Source: an uncultured Candidatus Thioglobus sp.
GTDB lineage: Bacteria; Pseudomonadota; Gammaproteobacteria; PS1; Pseudothioglobaceae
DNA: 64,000 bases
Direction: 5' to 3'
Assembly (NCBI GenBank): GCA_905618925.1
Contig: CAJQTG010000003.1
Location: forward strand, 1 to 64,000
Each line of letters begins with the position of its first letter. The stretch's first letter is position 1. Of this stretch, positions 44,396-53,482 are shown piece after piece. Position numbers and translations under genes: made by a program. The notes under the pieces were generated by a model, which made no database searches, was not told where the DNA came from, and was given only the letters and a program-made list of their open reading frames with translations.

Positions 44396-45220
44396 CTACT
44401 TTTTGCTGCTGATTAGGAACGTCATTCCTACCAATAAGATTGAAACTACAAAAAGAACGCTTGAAATCGCATTAATCTCGGGTGTAACCTCCCGCCTTAA
44501 CTCACCCAGCATATAGGTTGGTAAAGTATCTTTGCCGGGTGTTTTTACAAATTCAGTTATAACTACGTCATCTAACGAAATGACAAACGCCAACATCGCG
44601 CCAGCTAAAATTCCGGGGAACAGTAATGGAAAAGTCACTCGCTTAAAAGTACGCCATGGGCTGGCATATAAATCAGCAGCCGCATTCTCTAGGGATAGGT
44701 TCATGTTTTCAAGTCTCGCACGAATAGGCAAGTAGGAAAACGGAATACAAAAAGCTGTATGGGCCAAGACTAAATATGCAGTGCCTTGATAACCTGTAGC
44801 AGCTTTGATAGAAGCAAAGAAAATCAACAGAGCAACAGCTGTGACTATTTCAGGCACCATTATGGGTTGATTGATAACTGCATAAATCAATCCCTGACCT
44901 CGATACTTTGGCACGCGAGTTGTAGCTAGTGCCGCCATTGTTGCCAGAATAGTACTGTAGACAGAAGCTTGTAAAGCAAGACCAAGTGAGCGAAGGGTTA
45001 CTTCTTGAACTCTTTCATTATTCCATGCTGCTTCGTACCACTGCCATGAGAAGCCATGCCAGACAGTGAGCAATGTTGAGTCATTAAAAGAGTAGAAAAG
45101 TAATGGAACCATTGGTGCGTATAAGCAAAGTATACAAATGAGTGCTAGTACTGGAAAACTTGGCACATACTCCACATTAAAGCGGTCCCTGTTGCGTTTT
45201 TTTAAAAAATTAATGTGCAT
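44396..45220 (-). CDS. potI: Polyamine ABC transporter permease (PotI/PotC-like)
   Basis: This 274 aa inner-membrane protein has about six helices and the permease EAA-loop region ENAAADLYASPWRTFKRVTFPLLFPG (about 180-205) that docks to the ATPase. Conserved SFNDSTLLTVWHGFSWQWY and FVISLDDVVITEFV are typical of PotC/PotI. The start overlaps the potH stop by 11 bases. It forms the membrane channel with PotH. Confidence 0.9.
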   Translation of the reverse strand: MHINFLKKRNRDRFNVEYVPSFPVLALICILCLYAPMVPLLFYSFNDSTLLTVWHGFSWQWYEAAWNNERVQEVTLRSLGLALQASVYSTILATMAALATTRVPKYRGQGLIYAVINQPIMVPEIVTAVALLIFFASIKAATGYQGTAYLVLAHTAFCIPFSYLPIRARLENMNLSLENAAADLYASPWRTFKRVTFPLLFPGILAGAMLAFVISLDDVVITEFVKTPGKDTLPTYMLGELRREVTPEINAISSVLFVVSILLVGMTFLISSKK

Positions 45221-46160
45221 GGTTAACTCCCGAGCGACTTGTACTTCGCACGTAAAAAAGCATTGCTACCATAACAATAACTAGCAGAGTGATTGATAAT
45301 GCTGCGCCCAAAGGCCAATTTCTACCTTGGCCAAACTGCAATTCAATCAAATTTCCAAGCATCAAACTCTTACCTCCACCCAACAATCTTGGGGTGACAT
45401 ATGCACCAATAGATGGAATAAACACCAAAATAGAGCCTGCCACCAAGCCTGGTTTTACAAGTGGAATAATAACCCGTCTCAATACTTGGAGCCTTGATGC
45501 ATATAAGTCATATGCAGCTTCAAGTAAGCTAAAATCAAGTCGCTCAATTGTTGCGTAAAGAGGTAGCACCATTAATGGCAAATAAACGTAAGCCATTCCG
45601 ATTGTCACAGCTGTTTCGGTGTACAAGAGTCTTAGAGGCTCTTCAATCAAACCTAAGGATTGAAGAAATTTATTCACAAATCCAGAATGACTTAGGATTT
45701 GCATGATTGCAAAAGTACGGATTAATAAGTTTGTCCAAAATGGAACAGTCACTAGGAATAGCCAAAAACTTCTCTGACTTCTTGGGCGTGTTGCAATAAA
45801 GTACGCAGTTGGAAAACCAAAAACAATACAAAGTAGAGTGGTCACGAGAGAGAGTTTTATCGAGCGCCAAAAAATCGACAAATGTGCATCGGCTGGTAAT
45901 AGCGTTCCATCAAAAATATCGTGCCGCATAAAAACTTCAAACCATCCTTGAAGCGAACCTTGCCAAACAACACCACCCCATTCATCAGCTGTTAAAAATG
46001 AGTAAAACAGCATAATAAATAGCGGCCCAGAAGCTGCAATAGTCAAAACAATAAGTGCGGGTGCACTCAGGAAATAATTACGAATCGTTCTTTGCTTTGC
46101 CTTTAAGCGCTCAAGCTTTGATTCAGGAAATTCAACAACTGATTGAATGTTTTGATCCAT
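45210..46160 (-). CDS. potH: Polyamine ABC transporter permease (PotH/PotB-like)
   Basis: The 316 aa protein has a cytoplasmic N-terminus, a first helix at about 32-54 and five more, with the EAA motif LLEAAYDLYASRLQVLRRVIIPLVKPG near 215-241. FPTAYFIATRPRSQRSFWLFLVTVPFWTNLLIRT is characteristic of PotB/PotH. The ATG overlaps the potG stop by one base (TAATG), so ATPase and permease are translationally coupled. Confidence 0.9.
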   Translation of the reverse strand: MDQNIQSVVEFPESKLERLKAKQRTIRNYFLSAPALIVLTIAASGPLFIMLFYSFLTADEWGGVVWQGSLQGWFEVFMRHDIFDGTLLPADAHLSIFWRSIKLSLVTTLLCIVFGFPTAYFIATRPRSQRSFWLFLVTVPFWTNLLIRTFAIMQILSHSGFVNKFLQSLGLIEEPLRLLYTETAVTIGMAYVYLPLMVLPLYATIERLDFSLLEAAYDLYASRLQVLRRVIIPLVKPGLVAGSILVFIPSIGAYVTPRLLGGGKSLMLGNLIELQFGQGRNWPLGAALSITLLVIVMVAMLFYVRSTSRSGVNHAH

Positions 46161-47281
46161 TATCTTGAGTCGTCAATCACTTGAATATCTTCTGCTTTGA
46201 AAATAACTCCAACTCTTTCACCAGCAACATACTGCTTACTCTGATTGCTTGCATTTTGCATACGCACATGAAAGCTTTGTGCCTTACCAGAACTAGAATC
46301 CAGCTCAATTGAATAATGCGTATCGGTGCCAAAAAAACTAACATCAACTATTTCTCCAGTCAATAACGCAGAATCAGCATCTTTGACCAAGCTCACTTTT
46401 TCTGGGCGGATTGCAATAGATATACTTTTATTTAAGGCCATGTCTTTTTTGCATGGCACTTTTAGGATTTGGTCATGATTAAAGTTTAAAAAGATAACTT
46501 CATCATTATTATTAGATTTAGAGGCGGAAGAAATTTCTAAAAAATTAGTATCTCCAACGAAGCTTGCAACAAAATGGTCTTGAGGTTTGTTGTAAATTTC
46601 ATGCGGCGTGCCTACTTGCAACAGCTTACCCTCATTAATAACAGCAATACGATCAGACATAGTTAATGCCTCTTCTTGATCATGAGTTACAAAGATGAAG
46701 GTAATTCCAGTTGCGTGCTGCAAGCGCTTGAGTTCAATCTGCATTTCTTTACGCAGTTTATAATCAAGAGCTGCCAATGATTCGTCAAGAAGCAATACTT
46801 TTGGCTCGGGTGCAAGCGCCCGCGCTAATGCTACACGTTGTTGCTGTCCACCAGATAGTTCATCAATATGCCGGTCTTTTAACTCTTCCATATGGACTAG
46901 AGAAAGCATTTTACTGACCGTTTTCTTAATTTCTTGTTTTGGTTTATTTAACATCTCCAGGCCAAAGCTGATGTTTTCGGCTACAGTCATGTGAGGAAAT
47001 AAAGCGTAGCTTTGGAATACGGTATTAACAGAACGTAAATTAGGTGGCAAGTGAGAAATGTCCTCGCCATGAAGTAAGATTGAGCCTTGTGTAGGATTCT
47101 CAAAACCAGCTATTATTCGCAACAAGGTGGTTTTTCCACAGCCTGATGGCCCCAAAAGCGTAAAAAATTCATTATCAAGAATATTAAGTGTGGCATTGTT
47201 TAGGGCAAGAAATGCACTTTCTCCCTTACCATAAACCTTGCTAACGCCTTCGACTTTGATTGCAATACTATCTTGCTTCAT
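46160..47281 (-). CDS. potG: Polyamine ABC transporter ATP-binding protein (PotG/PotA-like)
   Basis: I start the gene at the ATG at 47281, which has AGGGG 5 bases upstream, not at the upstream TTG of the track; the product is 373 aa. It has Walker A LGPSGCGKTT, Q-loop VFQSYALFPHM, signature LSGGQQQR, Walker B VLLLDESLAALD and the H-loop VTHDQEEAL, then a C-terminal TOBE domain (about 285-370). It energises PotHI. It is the first gene of a minus-strand run to the aminotransferase gene at 37.8 kb. Confidence 0.9.
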   Translation of the reverse strand: MKQDSIAIKVEGVSKVYGKGESAFLALNNATLNILDNEFFTLLGPSGCGKTTLLRIIAGFENPTQGSILLHGEDISHLPPNLRSVNTVFQSYALFPHMTVAENISFGLEMLNKPKQEIKKTVSKMLSLVHMEELKDRHIDELSGGQQQRVALARALAPEPKVLLLDESLAALDYKLRKEMQIELKRLQHATGITFIFVTHDQEEALTMSDRIAVINEGKLLQVGTPHEIYNKPQDHFVASFVGDTNFLEISSASKSNNNDEVIFLNFNHDQILKVPCKKDMALNKSISIAIRPEKVSLVKDADSALLTGEIVDVSFFGTDTHYSIELDSSSGKAQSFHVRMQNASNQSKQYVAGERVGVIFKAEDIQVIDDSR

Positions 47282-47557
47282 TGTTCCCCTATACAAAAAA
47301 ATCAGAATAAAAATATGTTAAAAAAAATATGTTAAAAAATAAAAATATACCAATCTGACCTACTATCAAACCTAGTATACATACTCTCATTAGCACAATA
47401 AAATATTAATTACTTACTATTTAGCAAAATTAATTCTATCTTATTACAAGTTTTGAAAAATAGACTAATTTAATCTTCATATTCTAAATCTATTACAACA
47501 ACAATTAGCTTGTAAGTTGGGGTGTAAATTCTTAATCATAAATAGGATAGTCGATTT
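47282..47557. other. AT-rich intergenic region upstream of potG
   Basis: Next to potG the sequence holds an imperfect tandem AAAATATGTTAAAAAA repeat (about 47310-47345). No gene is visible, and the promoter of the pot unit should lie here. The region ends at the acyl-CoA ligase remnant. Confidence 0.5.
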
Positions 47558-47647
47558 ATGAATCCTACAGTTCTTAAAATCCTTACAGAAATGCCACGAA
47601 CTCATACAGGCAAGCCCGCTAAAGCAGAATTAAAAAAAATAGTTTGA
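47558..47647 (+). pseudogene. C-terminal remnant of an AMP-forming acyl-CoA ligase
   Basis: A 29 codon plus-strand ORF reads MNPTVLKILTEMPRTHTGKP then AKAELKKIV. The PRTxTGKxxKxEL core is the final catalytic-lysine motif (A10) of adenylate-forming CoA ligases, normally the last 20-30 residues of a 500-550 aa enzyme. A stop lies in frame 4 codons upstream and the rest of the gene is missing, so I read it as the stump of a deleted ligase gene. It ends 2 bases from the DUF1989 stop. A real micro-protein is the less likely reading. Confidence 0.5.
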
Positions 47648-47649
47648 TT

Positions 47650-48513
47650 TTAAGTAGAACCATGGTTTCTTGAATACTTATTCAATGAGGGAGAAGCCCA
47701 TTGCTTTAAAGCGCTAGACTTTGGTTTATATATTTCAACCTTTAAAGGGAAACACTTTGCAGAGTCACTTGAATGACTCGAGCTACAATCACCACCTGGA
47801 CAGGCAGATAAAGCGCCAAGCAGGTCAATTTCTGCAAAAAATTCAATAAAATCATTTGGCCTCACTGGGCTTGCCTTCATAAAATACTGGTGCGTTTTTT
47901 TTGTAAATCCTGTGCACATAAATACATTAAGAACATCATGGACTTTCGCTTCTATCTCAGAAATTGCTTTGTCCTGTTGATTTGATAGAGCTCTGCATAA
48001 ATTAGAGTGGCAGCAGTAATGATAATCCTCATCATTTAGAGCTTTATGTGTATATGGATCACACCTCGTGCCTATAACATCGTGGACGCTTCCACCATCT
48101 TCATCAAACCCATACCAATCAAGAGTATCGTGAGTAATTGTAGCAATAGGCCTAAGAAAAGGAAGGTTTGAATAAAGTCTATCCCCAGTACTTACATGAG
48201 TGCCATAGAGCGCTCTAGTTTTTCCACTAAAAAAATGTTCGTTAATATTATTTTTATTCCACAAGTTTAAATCTCCAACTTGAGGGCCATCAATACTGAC
48301 AATTCGAAAAAAATGACCGGCAGGGACTTCAAAAGTTTTTGCATCTCTTGGAGGAATTATTATCGACTCAACAAGCTCCATTTTATCTCTTGCATCCTCA
48401 TATAGGGCTGAGTCATATTTTGGTAAATTATCAATTGGATAGGAGATAACAGGTTTGGAAGCGCGGCGCTCTTTGGCATCAGAAGGCTCCAGATTTAGAT
48501 TAATTATTTTCAT
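47650..48513 (-). CDS. DUF1989-family (urea carboxylase-associated) protein
   Basis: The 287 aa protein has the DUF1989 pattern: IIIPPRDAKTFEVPAGHFFRI near 51-71, GPQVGDLNLWN, and cysteine/histidine elements CDPYT, YHYCCHSNLCRAL and CPGGDCSSSH that look like a metal site. Relatives are encoded with urea carboxylase/allophanate hydrolase; their activity is not settled. Here there is no urea carboxylase, but it is downstream of the creatinase-like M24 gene and the fused hydantoinase gene on the same strand. A small ORF fills the space before it. Confidence 0.85.
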   Translation of the reverse strand: MKIINLNLEPSDAKERRASKPVISYPIDNLPKYDSALYEDARDKMELVESIIIPPRDAKTFEVPAGHFFRIVSIDGPQVGDLNLWNKNNINEHFFSGKTRALYGTHVSTGDRLYSNLPFLRPIATITHDTLDWYGFDEDGGSVHDVIGTRCDPYTHKALNDEDYHYCCHSNLCRALSNQQDKAISEIEAKVHDVLNVFMCTGFTKKTHQYFMKASPVRPNDFIEFFAEIDLLGALSACPGGDCSSSHSSDSAKCFPLKVEIYKPKSSALKQWASPSLNKYSRNHGST

Positions 48514-48521
48514 AGTTAGAT

Positions 48522-48638
48522 TTAATATTTAAAGTGATGTTGCCGCTCTTTCGGCTGGATCATAAGGCTAGATAAGGCGCTTGTGTTCCTCTGAGCAAGG
48601 TGGGGTGAAGATACAAATGTGTTTTCGTTAAAAGTCAT
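48522..48638 (-). CDS. Possible small protein, 38 aa
   Basis: A 38 codon ORF begins 3 bases after the M24 stop codon and ends 8 bases before the DUF1989 ATG, so it fills this gap exactly (MTFNENTFVSSPHLAQRNTS, then ALSSLMIQPKERQHHFKY). The fit in the operon is suggestive, but there is no clear ribosome site and no family is recognised. Confidence 0.3.
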   Translation of the reverse strand: MTFNENTFVSSPHLAQRNTSALSSLMIQPKERQHHFKY

Positions 48639-48641
48639 GAT

Positions 48642-49793
48642 TTATCTTACCGCCAAATCTAGTGTTGTTTTACTCAATCTTTCAGCTCCATTAGGGCCGA
48701 CAATTACCGAATGGCCAGGGCACATTGCGAGCCGGTTGTCTCTATTCATTATGATCATATGTAAGAAAAAAACCATATTTTCTTCAATCAGCATTGGATT
48801 ATTCTCATATATCATTGGGTAATCAACCCAAATTGGTGCGTATGCACAGCCCATAGTATAGCCACAAGCATTCAAGCGATGATCTTTGAAGCCACCCGCA
48901 TCCATTACATTCGCATGTGCAGCAAACACATCACCCAAAGTATTACCTGGCTTTAAAACATCTTCACATGCTAGAAGCGCATCAGTAGCGACCTCATGCA
49001 TAACTTTGTGCTCTTGACTAACCTCTCCAATTAAAACTGTTCTCATCATGGCGGCATGGTAACGACGGTAGCAGCCAGCCCATTCTAGAGTGATTTGATC
49101 GACCTTACTAAGGTGTCTTGGACCGGCATGATATCTACAAAGCAGTGCATGTTCGCCCGAGCCTATAATAAATTCATTACCTGCGTAAGTTCCACCACCT
49201 TTAAAGACAGCTCCCTGCATCGCAGCTAAAATATCACCTTCAAATGCTCCAGCTTGGGTTAGCTCAATCCCTGCTTTGTAAGCTTCATCAGCTAGCTCTC
49301 CGGCAGTTCTGATATATTCAAGCTCCCTATCACTTTTAATATAGCGTAATTTATTTACCACATTTGATGCATCATCAAGAGTGCAAAAGCCTTTTAGGGC
49401 AGTTTCTAAAAGTCGATAGTTATGAGCAGTTAACCCAACACTATCATACTCGACACCTAATTTTTTATTTTCACAGTGCAGCTCTTTTAACAGAAGCTTT
49501 AAGTTCTGAGCTGGGTTCATGCCGGCCTCATCTTTCCAAACTCTAATATCATCAAGTATTGAAGTTAGCTCCGCTTGAGCTAGGTCAGGAGCACGCGTAA
49601 GTAGAACCGTTTTTCCATCTGCGCCTAAGTATAGGCACTGAAACATAGCGTACCCAAAGCTATCATAACCACTAAGGTAATACATACTCTCTTGGCGAAA
49701 CATTAAAATACCATCAAGATTTTTTTTATTTAGCTCTAATATTAAATTTGCTTGTCTTTTTTTAAACTCTTTGTTGGTGAAATGAATCGCCAT
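48642..49793 (-). CDS. M24 (pita-bread) family hydrolase lacking metal ligands, creatinase/ectoine-hydrolase-like
   Basis: The 383 aa protein has the creatinase/prolidase N-terminal domain (about 1-130) and a pita-bread catalytic domain. The five metal ligands of M24 peptidases (D, D, H, E, E) are not in place: the first Asp segment reads TLEWAGCYRRYHAAMMRT, the GHGxG segment reads NACGYTMGCAYAPIW, and the later Glu segment reads MVFFLHMII. These substitutions (LExAGC..RYH, GYxxGxxYxPxW) match the metal-free group with ectoine hydrolase DoeA and creatinase. It probably hydrolyses a C-N bond in a small cyclic or guanidino compound, not a peptide. It is between the hydantoinase and DUF1989 genes. 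Confidence 0.78.
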   Translation of the reverse strand: MAIHFTNKEFKKRQANLILELNKKNLDGILMFRQESMYYLSGYDSFGYAMFQCLYLGADGKTVLLTRAPDLAQAELTSILDDIRVWKDEAGMNPAQNLKLLLKELHCENKKLGVEYDSVGLTAHNYRLLETALKGFCTLDDASNVVNKLRYIKSDRELEYIRTAGELADEAYKAGIELTQAGAFEGDILAAMQGAVFKGGGTYAGNEFIIGSGEHALLCRYHAGPRHLSKVDQITLEWAGCYRRYHAAMMRTVLIGEVSQEHKVMHEVATDALLACEDVLKPGNTLGDVFAAHANVMDAGGFKDHRLNACGYTMGCAYAPIWVDYPMIYENNPMLIEENMVFFLHMIIMNRDNRLAMCPGHSVIVGPNGAERLSKTTLDLAVR

Positions 49794-49831
49794 AATTTAC
49801 CTTCAATTTGTAGAATTTTATGAATTCATAT

Positions 49832-52800
49832 TTAAGATGTTGGAGGACTTCCAAAGCCCCCTCCCCCAGGTGTCTTTAAAACAAAAAGATCACCCTTAGT
49901 AACTTCAATCTGGCCTTTAGTTTTTAATTCAGTAATACTGTTATCGGAATGTATTACATAGTTTTTACCAACAACTCCAGAACCTCCACCTGACATACCG
50001 TAGGGTGGGACGACTCTATGACCTGTAATTATATTAACAGTCATTGACTCCAGAAAGCGCATTCTGCGGTCAACACCATCACCACCATTCTTTAGCCCCT
50101 TACCCCCAGAATTTTTTCTAATACTAAAGGACTCAAGTCTTACAGGGAATCTCCACTCTAGAACTTCAGGATCAGTTAATCTAGAATTAGTCATATGGGT
50201 ATGAACTGCACTGCAGCCATCTTGATTTGCGCTTGCTCCAGAGCCTCCACAAATAGTTTCATAGTTTTGTACTCTGTCATTTCCCCAGATAAAGTTATTC
50301 ATAGTTCCCTGGGATGCCGCGACTACGCCTAGAGCCCCAAGCAAGGCATCAACAATATATTGTGATGTCTCAACATTACCTGCAATAACTGCTGCTGGGT
50401 ATTCTGGATTAATCATTGAGTGTTTTGGAATAATTAAATTTAAAGGTTTGAGGCACCCTGCATTCAGTGGTATGTCGTCATCTACTAGGCAGCGAAAAAC
50501 ATAAAGAACTGCTGCATAACAAATAGCACTAGGGGCATTATAATTTCCTGGATGTTGATCACTTGTTCCAGTGAAATCAATTGCAGCACTGCGATTTTTT
50601 TTGTCGACACTTATTGCAACTGAAACTTGGTTGCCATCATCCATCTTATATGTAAAACTTGAGTCCTTTAGAACAGCTAGTAATCTACGAATAGATTCTT
50701 CAGCATTATCTTGAACATGCTGCATATAGGCATGAACAACCTCAAGACCATAGTTCTTAATGACTTTTATGAGCTCCTGAGAGCCTTTTTCTGCTGAGGC
50801 TACTTGCGCTTTTAAGTCTGCAATATTTTGCTGTATGTTTCGTGCTGGAAATTCTCCTGAACTCAATAAATCATTTATTTCTTTTTCAAGGAAAACTCCT
50901 TTAGAAACTAAAGTAAAGTTATCAATTAAAACCCCCTCTTCTTTAACATGACTTGAATTTGCAGGGGCAGAGCCAGGAACTGTTCCCCCAATATCTGCAT
51001 GGTGGCCACGCGTTGCAACATAAAAAATTACTTTTTCACTATTTTTATCATAAACCGGCTTTATCAGTGTAATGTCAGGCAAATGTGTTCCCCCATTGTA
51101 AGGAGCATTGATCAAAAACGCATCTCCTGGGCACATAGTGTCGAAGTTTTCACGAATAATTGTTTTAATAGACTCACTCATTGATCCTAGATGAACTGGA
51201 ATATGGGGAGCATTGGCAACAAGGTCGCCCGTTGGAGAAAATAAAGCACAAGAAAAATCCAAACGCTCTTTGATATTTACAGAAGAGGCAGTATTTTCAA
51301 GAACAGTTCCCATTTGCTCTGCTACATTCATGAATAAGTTATTAAAAATCTCCAACATTACTGGATCTACATTGGTACCAATAGCGCTCGCTCTTTTTAT
51401 TTTCTTAATTCGTTGCAAAATTAAGTCGTTAGTCTCATTAATACTTGCCTGCCAGCCTGGCTCAATTACAATTGTTGAGGTCGACTCGATAATGATCGCA
51501 GGTCCAAATAGAATATCATCAAGCGCAATATCGCTTCGATTGTAAAAAATTGTTTTTTGTGCCTTACTATCAATAAAAACATTTTTTGAAGCTAAAGACA
51601 GAGTTTTGGATTTTTGAGTTGTTTCCTCTAAATCAAACTGTTTACTTTGGCATGAAACTTCAACTTGAATTGACTCAACGATAAGTTTTTTTTCTGGAGA
51701 TATAAATCCAAAGCGTGCCCTATGTATATCTTCAAAGCTCAATTTCATCTCTTTTTGATCATCAAATATTACCGCTAAAGCACTGTCAGAATCTTTATAG
51801 CGAAGGTAAACACGTTTTATGTAATGAAACAATTCTTTATCTAGGTTTTGAGAAATTAACTCCTCTTTTCCCTTTTTTTTCAGGGTTTTAAAGCTATCAC
51901 CAAGAGAGTTGATAACTTCCTTATTTAAAGCTAATTCAATCGCTAAATCGTTAATTGTTTTACTGTCTGCAAGTCCTATGCCGTAAGCTGACAATACTCC
52001 AGCATATGGGTGAAGGTGAATTTTTTTTATTCCCAGGCTGTCAGCTACCAAGCAAGCATGTTGGCCGCCAGCACCGCCAAAACAGGATAAAGCGTAATTG
52101 CTTACGTCATAGCCCCTCTGAACAGATATTTTTTTAATAGCATTCGCCATGCTTTCAACTGCAATCGATAAAAATCCTTGTGCAACTTCTACTGGAGTAA
52201 CTGGTTTATTTGTTGATTTAGAGATTTCATTTGCTAGAGTAATAAATTTTTCTTCGACAATTTTTGAGTCAAGCTTTTGATTTGCATTTGGTCCAAAGAC
52301 TTGAGGAAAAAAATCTGGGTCTAATTTTCCTATCATCACATTGCAATCTGTAACAGTTAAAGGCCCTCCATTTCTATAACAAGCTGGACCAGGGTTTGCA
52401 CCTGCAGAATCTGGGCCAACCCGATATCTTGAGCCGTCAAAGTGAAGAATTGAACCACCTCCAGCAGCAACAGTATTTATTAACATCATTGGCGACCTTA
52501 ACCTTACTCCGGCAACCTCAGTCTCAAGTGTTCTCTCATAATCGCCGTTATAGTGACAGACGTCGGTTGAGGTTCCACCCATATCAAAACCAATAAGTTT
52601 TTTTAGCCCTATCTTCTCACCAGTTTTAACCATGCCAACTACCCCGCCAGCTGGGCCTGAGAGAATCGCATCCTTTCCTTGAAAATAATTTGCATCTGTT
52701 AAGCCTCCATTAGACTGCATAAACATCAATTTTCCAGAGTCTAGTTGAGTTGATCCAAGGGCATTTTTAACCTGAGAAACATAACGACGTAAAATTGGAG

Positions 52801-53467
52801 AGAGATAAGCATCTACAACAGTAGTATCACCTCTTGGAATAATTTTCATTAGGGGGCTCACCCTATGACTTACTGAAATTTGCTTAAACCCAATATTTTT
52901 TGCAATAACACTTATTTTTTGCTCGTGATCTTTATATCGATAACCATGAAGTAAAACAATTGCTATTGAATTGAATCCTTCATTAAAAGCTTTTTTCAGA
53001 CTTTTTTCAGTCTTTTGTGTATTTAGTTTTGTGAGTATTTTTCCATTGATACCGACCCTTTCTTCAATTTCAACAATTTTTGAATAAAGCATATCTGGAA
53101 GCTTAATATCCAATGAGAATAATTTTGGTCTTTGTTGATAACCAATACGTAAGACGTCTCCAAACCCACTTGTAATTGCTAGTAAAGTATTTTCGCCTTT
53201 ACGCTCTAAAAGGGCATTAGTGGCAACAGTTGTTCCCATTTTTATTGCGTCAATTTTATGCATTGGAATTGTTTCGCTGTCTTTCAAACTTAACAGATCT
53301 CGCATTCCCTGAATCGCAGCATCTGGATATTGCCTTGAATTCTCAGATAATAACTTATGAGTTAAGATTTTCCCCGATGGATTTCTTCCAATAACATCAG
53401 TAAATGTACCTCCCCTATCTATCCAAAATTGCCATTTAGAATCTTTAGTAATTTCTTTGGTATTCAT
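49832..53467 (-). CDS. Fused ATP-dependent hydantoinase/5-oxoprolinase (HyuA-HyuB)
   Basis: The 1211 aa protein joins a HyuA half (about 1-690; ASKHA-like ATPase with WIDRGGTFTDVIG, LSGPAGGVVG and GFDMGGTSTDV) to a HyuB half (about 700-1205; NSSVNIKERLDFSCALF-like stretch, HIPVHLGSM, INAPYNGGTHLPDITL). Single-chain forms include eukaryotic-type 5-oxoprolinase; the group also has N-methylhydantoinase and acetophenone carboxylase. ATP-driven opening of 5-oxoproline or a hydantoin is likely. It leads a minus-strand group with the M24-fold and DUF1989 genes, hinting at hydantoin/creatinine chemistry, though oxoproline also fits the gamma-glutamyl genes nearby. Confidence 0.87.
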   Translation of the reverse strand: MNTKEITKDSKWQFWIDRGGTFTDVIGRNPSGKILTHKLLSENSRQYPDAAIQGMRDLLSLKDSETIPMHKIDAIKMGTTVATNALLERKGENTLLAITSGFGDVLRIGYQQRPKLFSLDIKLPDMLYSKIVEIEERVGINGKILTKLNTQKTEKSLKKAFNEGFNSIAIVLLHGYRYKDHEQKISVIAKNIGFKQISVSHRVSPLMKIIPRGDTTVVDAYLSPILRRYVSQVKNALGSTQLDSGKLMFMQSNGGLTDANYFQGKDAILSGPAGGVVGMVKTGEKIGLKKLIGFDMGGTSTDVCHYNGDYERTLETEVAGVRLRSPMMLINTVAAGGGSILHFDGSRYRVGPDSAGANPGPACYRNGGPLTVTDCNVMIGKLDPDFFPQVFGPNANQKLDSKIVEEKFITLANEISKSTNKPVTPVEVAQGFLSIAVESMANAIKKISVQRGYDVSNYALSCFGGAGGQHACLVADSLGIKKIHLHPYAGVLSAYGIGLADSKTINDLAIELALNKEVINSLGDSFKTLKKKGKEELISQNLDKELFHYIKRVYLRYKDSDSALAVIFDDQKEMKLSFEDIHRARFGFISPEKKLIVESIQVEVSCQSKQFDLEETTQKSKTLSLASKNVFIDSKAQKTIFYNRSDIALDDILFGPAIIIESTSTIVIEPGWQASINETNDLILQRIKKIKRASAIGTNVDPVMLEIFNNLFMNVAEQMGTVLENTASSVNIKERLDFSCALFSPTGDLVANAPHIPVHLGSMSESIKTIIRENFDTMCPGDAFLINAPYNGGTHLPDITLIKPVYDKNSEKVIFYVATRGHHADIGGTVPGSAPANSSHVKEEGVLIDNFTLVSKGVFLEKEINDLLSSGEFPARNIQQNIADLKAQVASAEKGSQELIKVIKNYGLEVVHAYMQHVQDNAEESIRRLLAVLKDSSFTYKMDDGNQVSVAISVDKKNRSAAIDFTGTSDQHPGNYNAPSAICYAAVLYVFRCLVDDDIPLNAGCLKPLNLIIPKHSMINPEYPAAVIAGNVETSQYIVDALLGALGVVAASQGTMNNFIWGNDRVQNYETICGGSGASANQDGCSAVHTHMTNSRLTDPEVLEWRFPVRLESFSIRKNSGGKGLKNGGDGVDRRMRFLESMTVNIITGHRVVPPYGMSGGGSGVVGKNYVIHSDNSITELKTKGQIEVTKGDLFVLKTPGGGGFGSPPTS

Positions 53468-53482
53468 TAGTTATATTTATAC

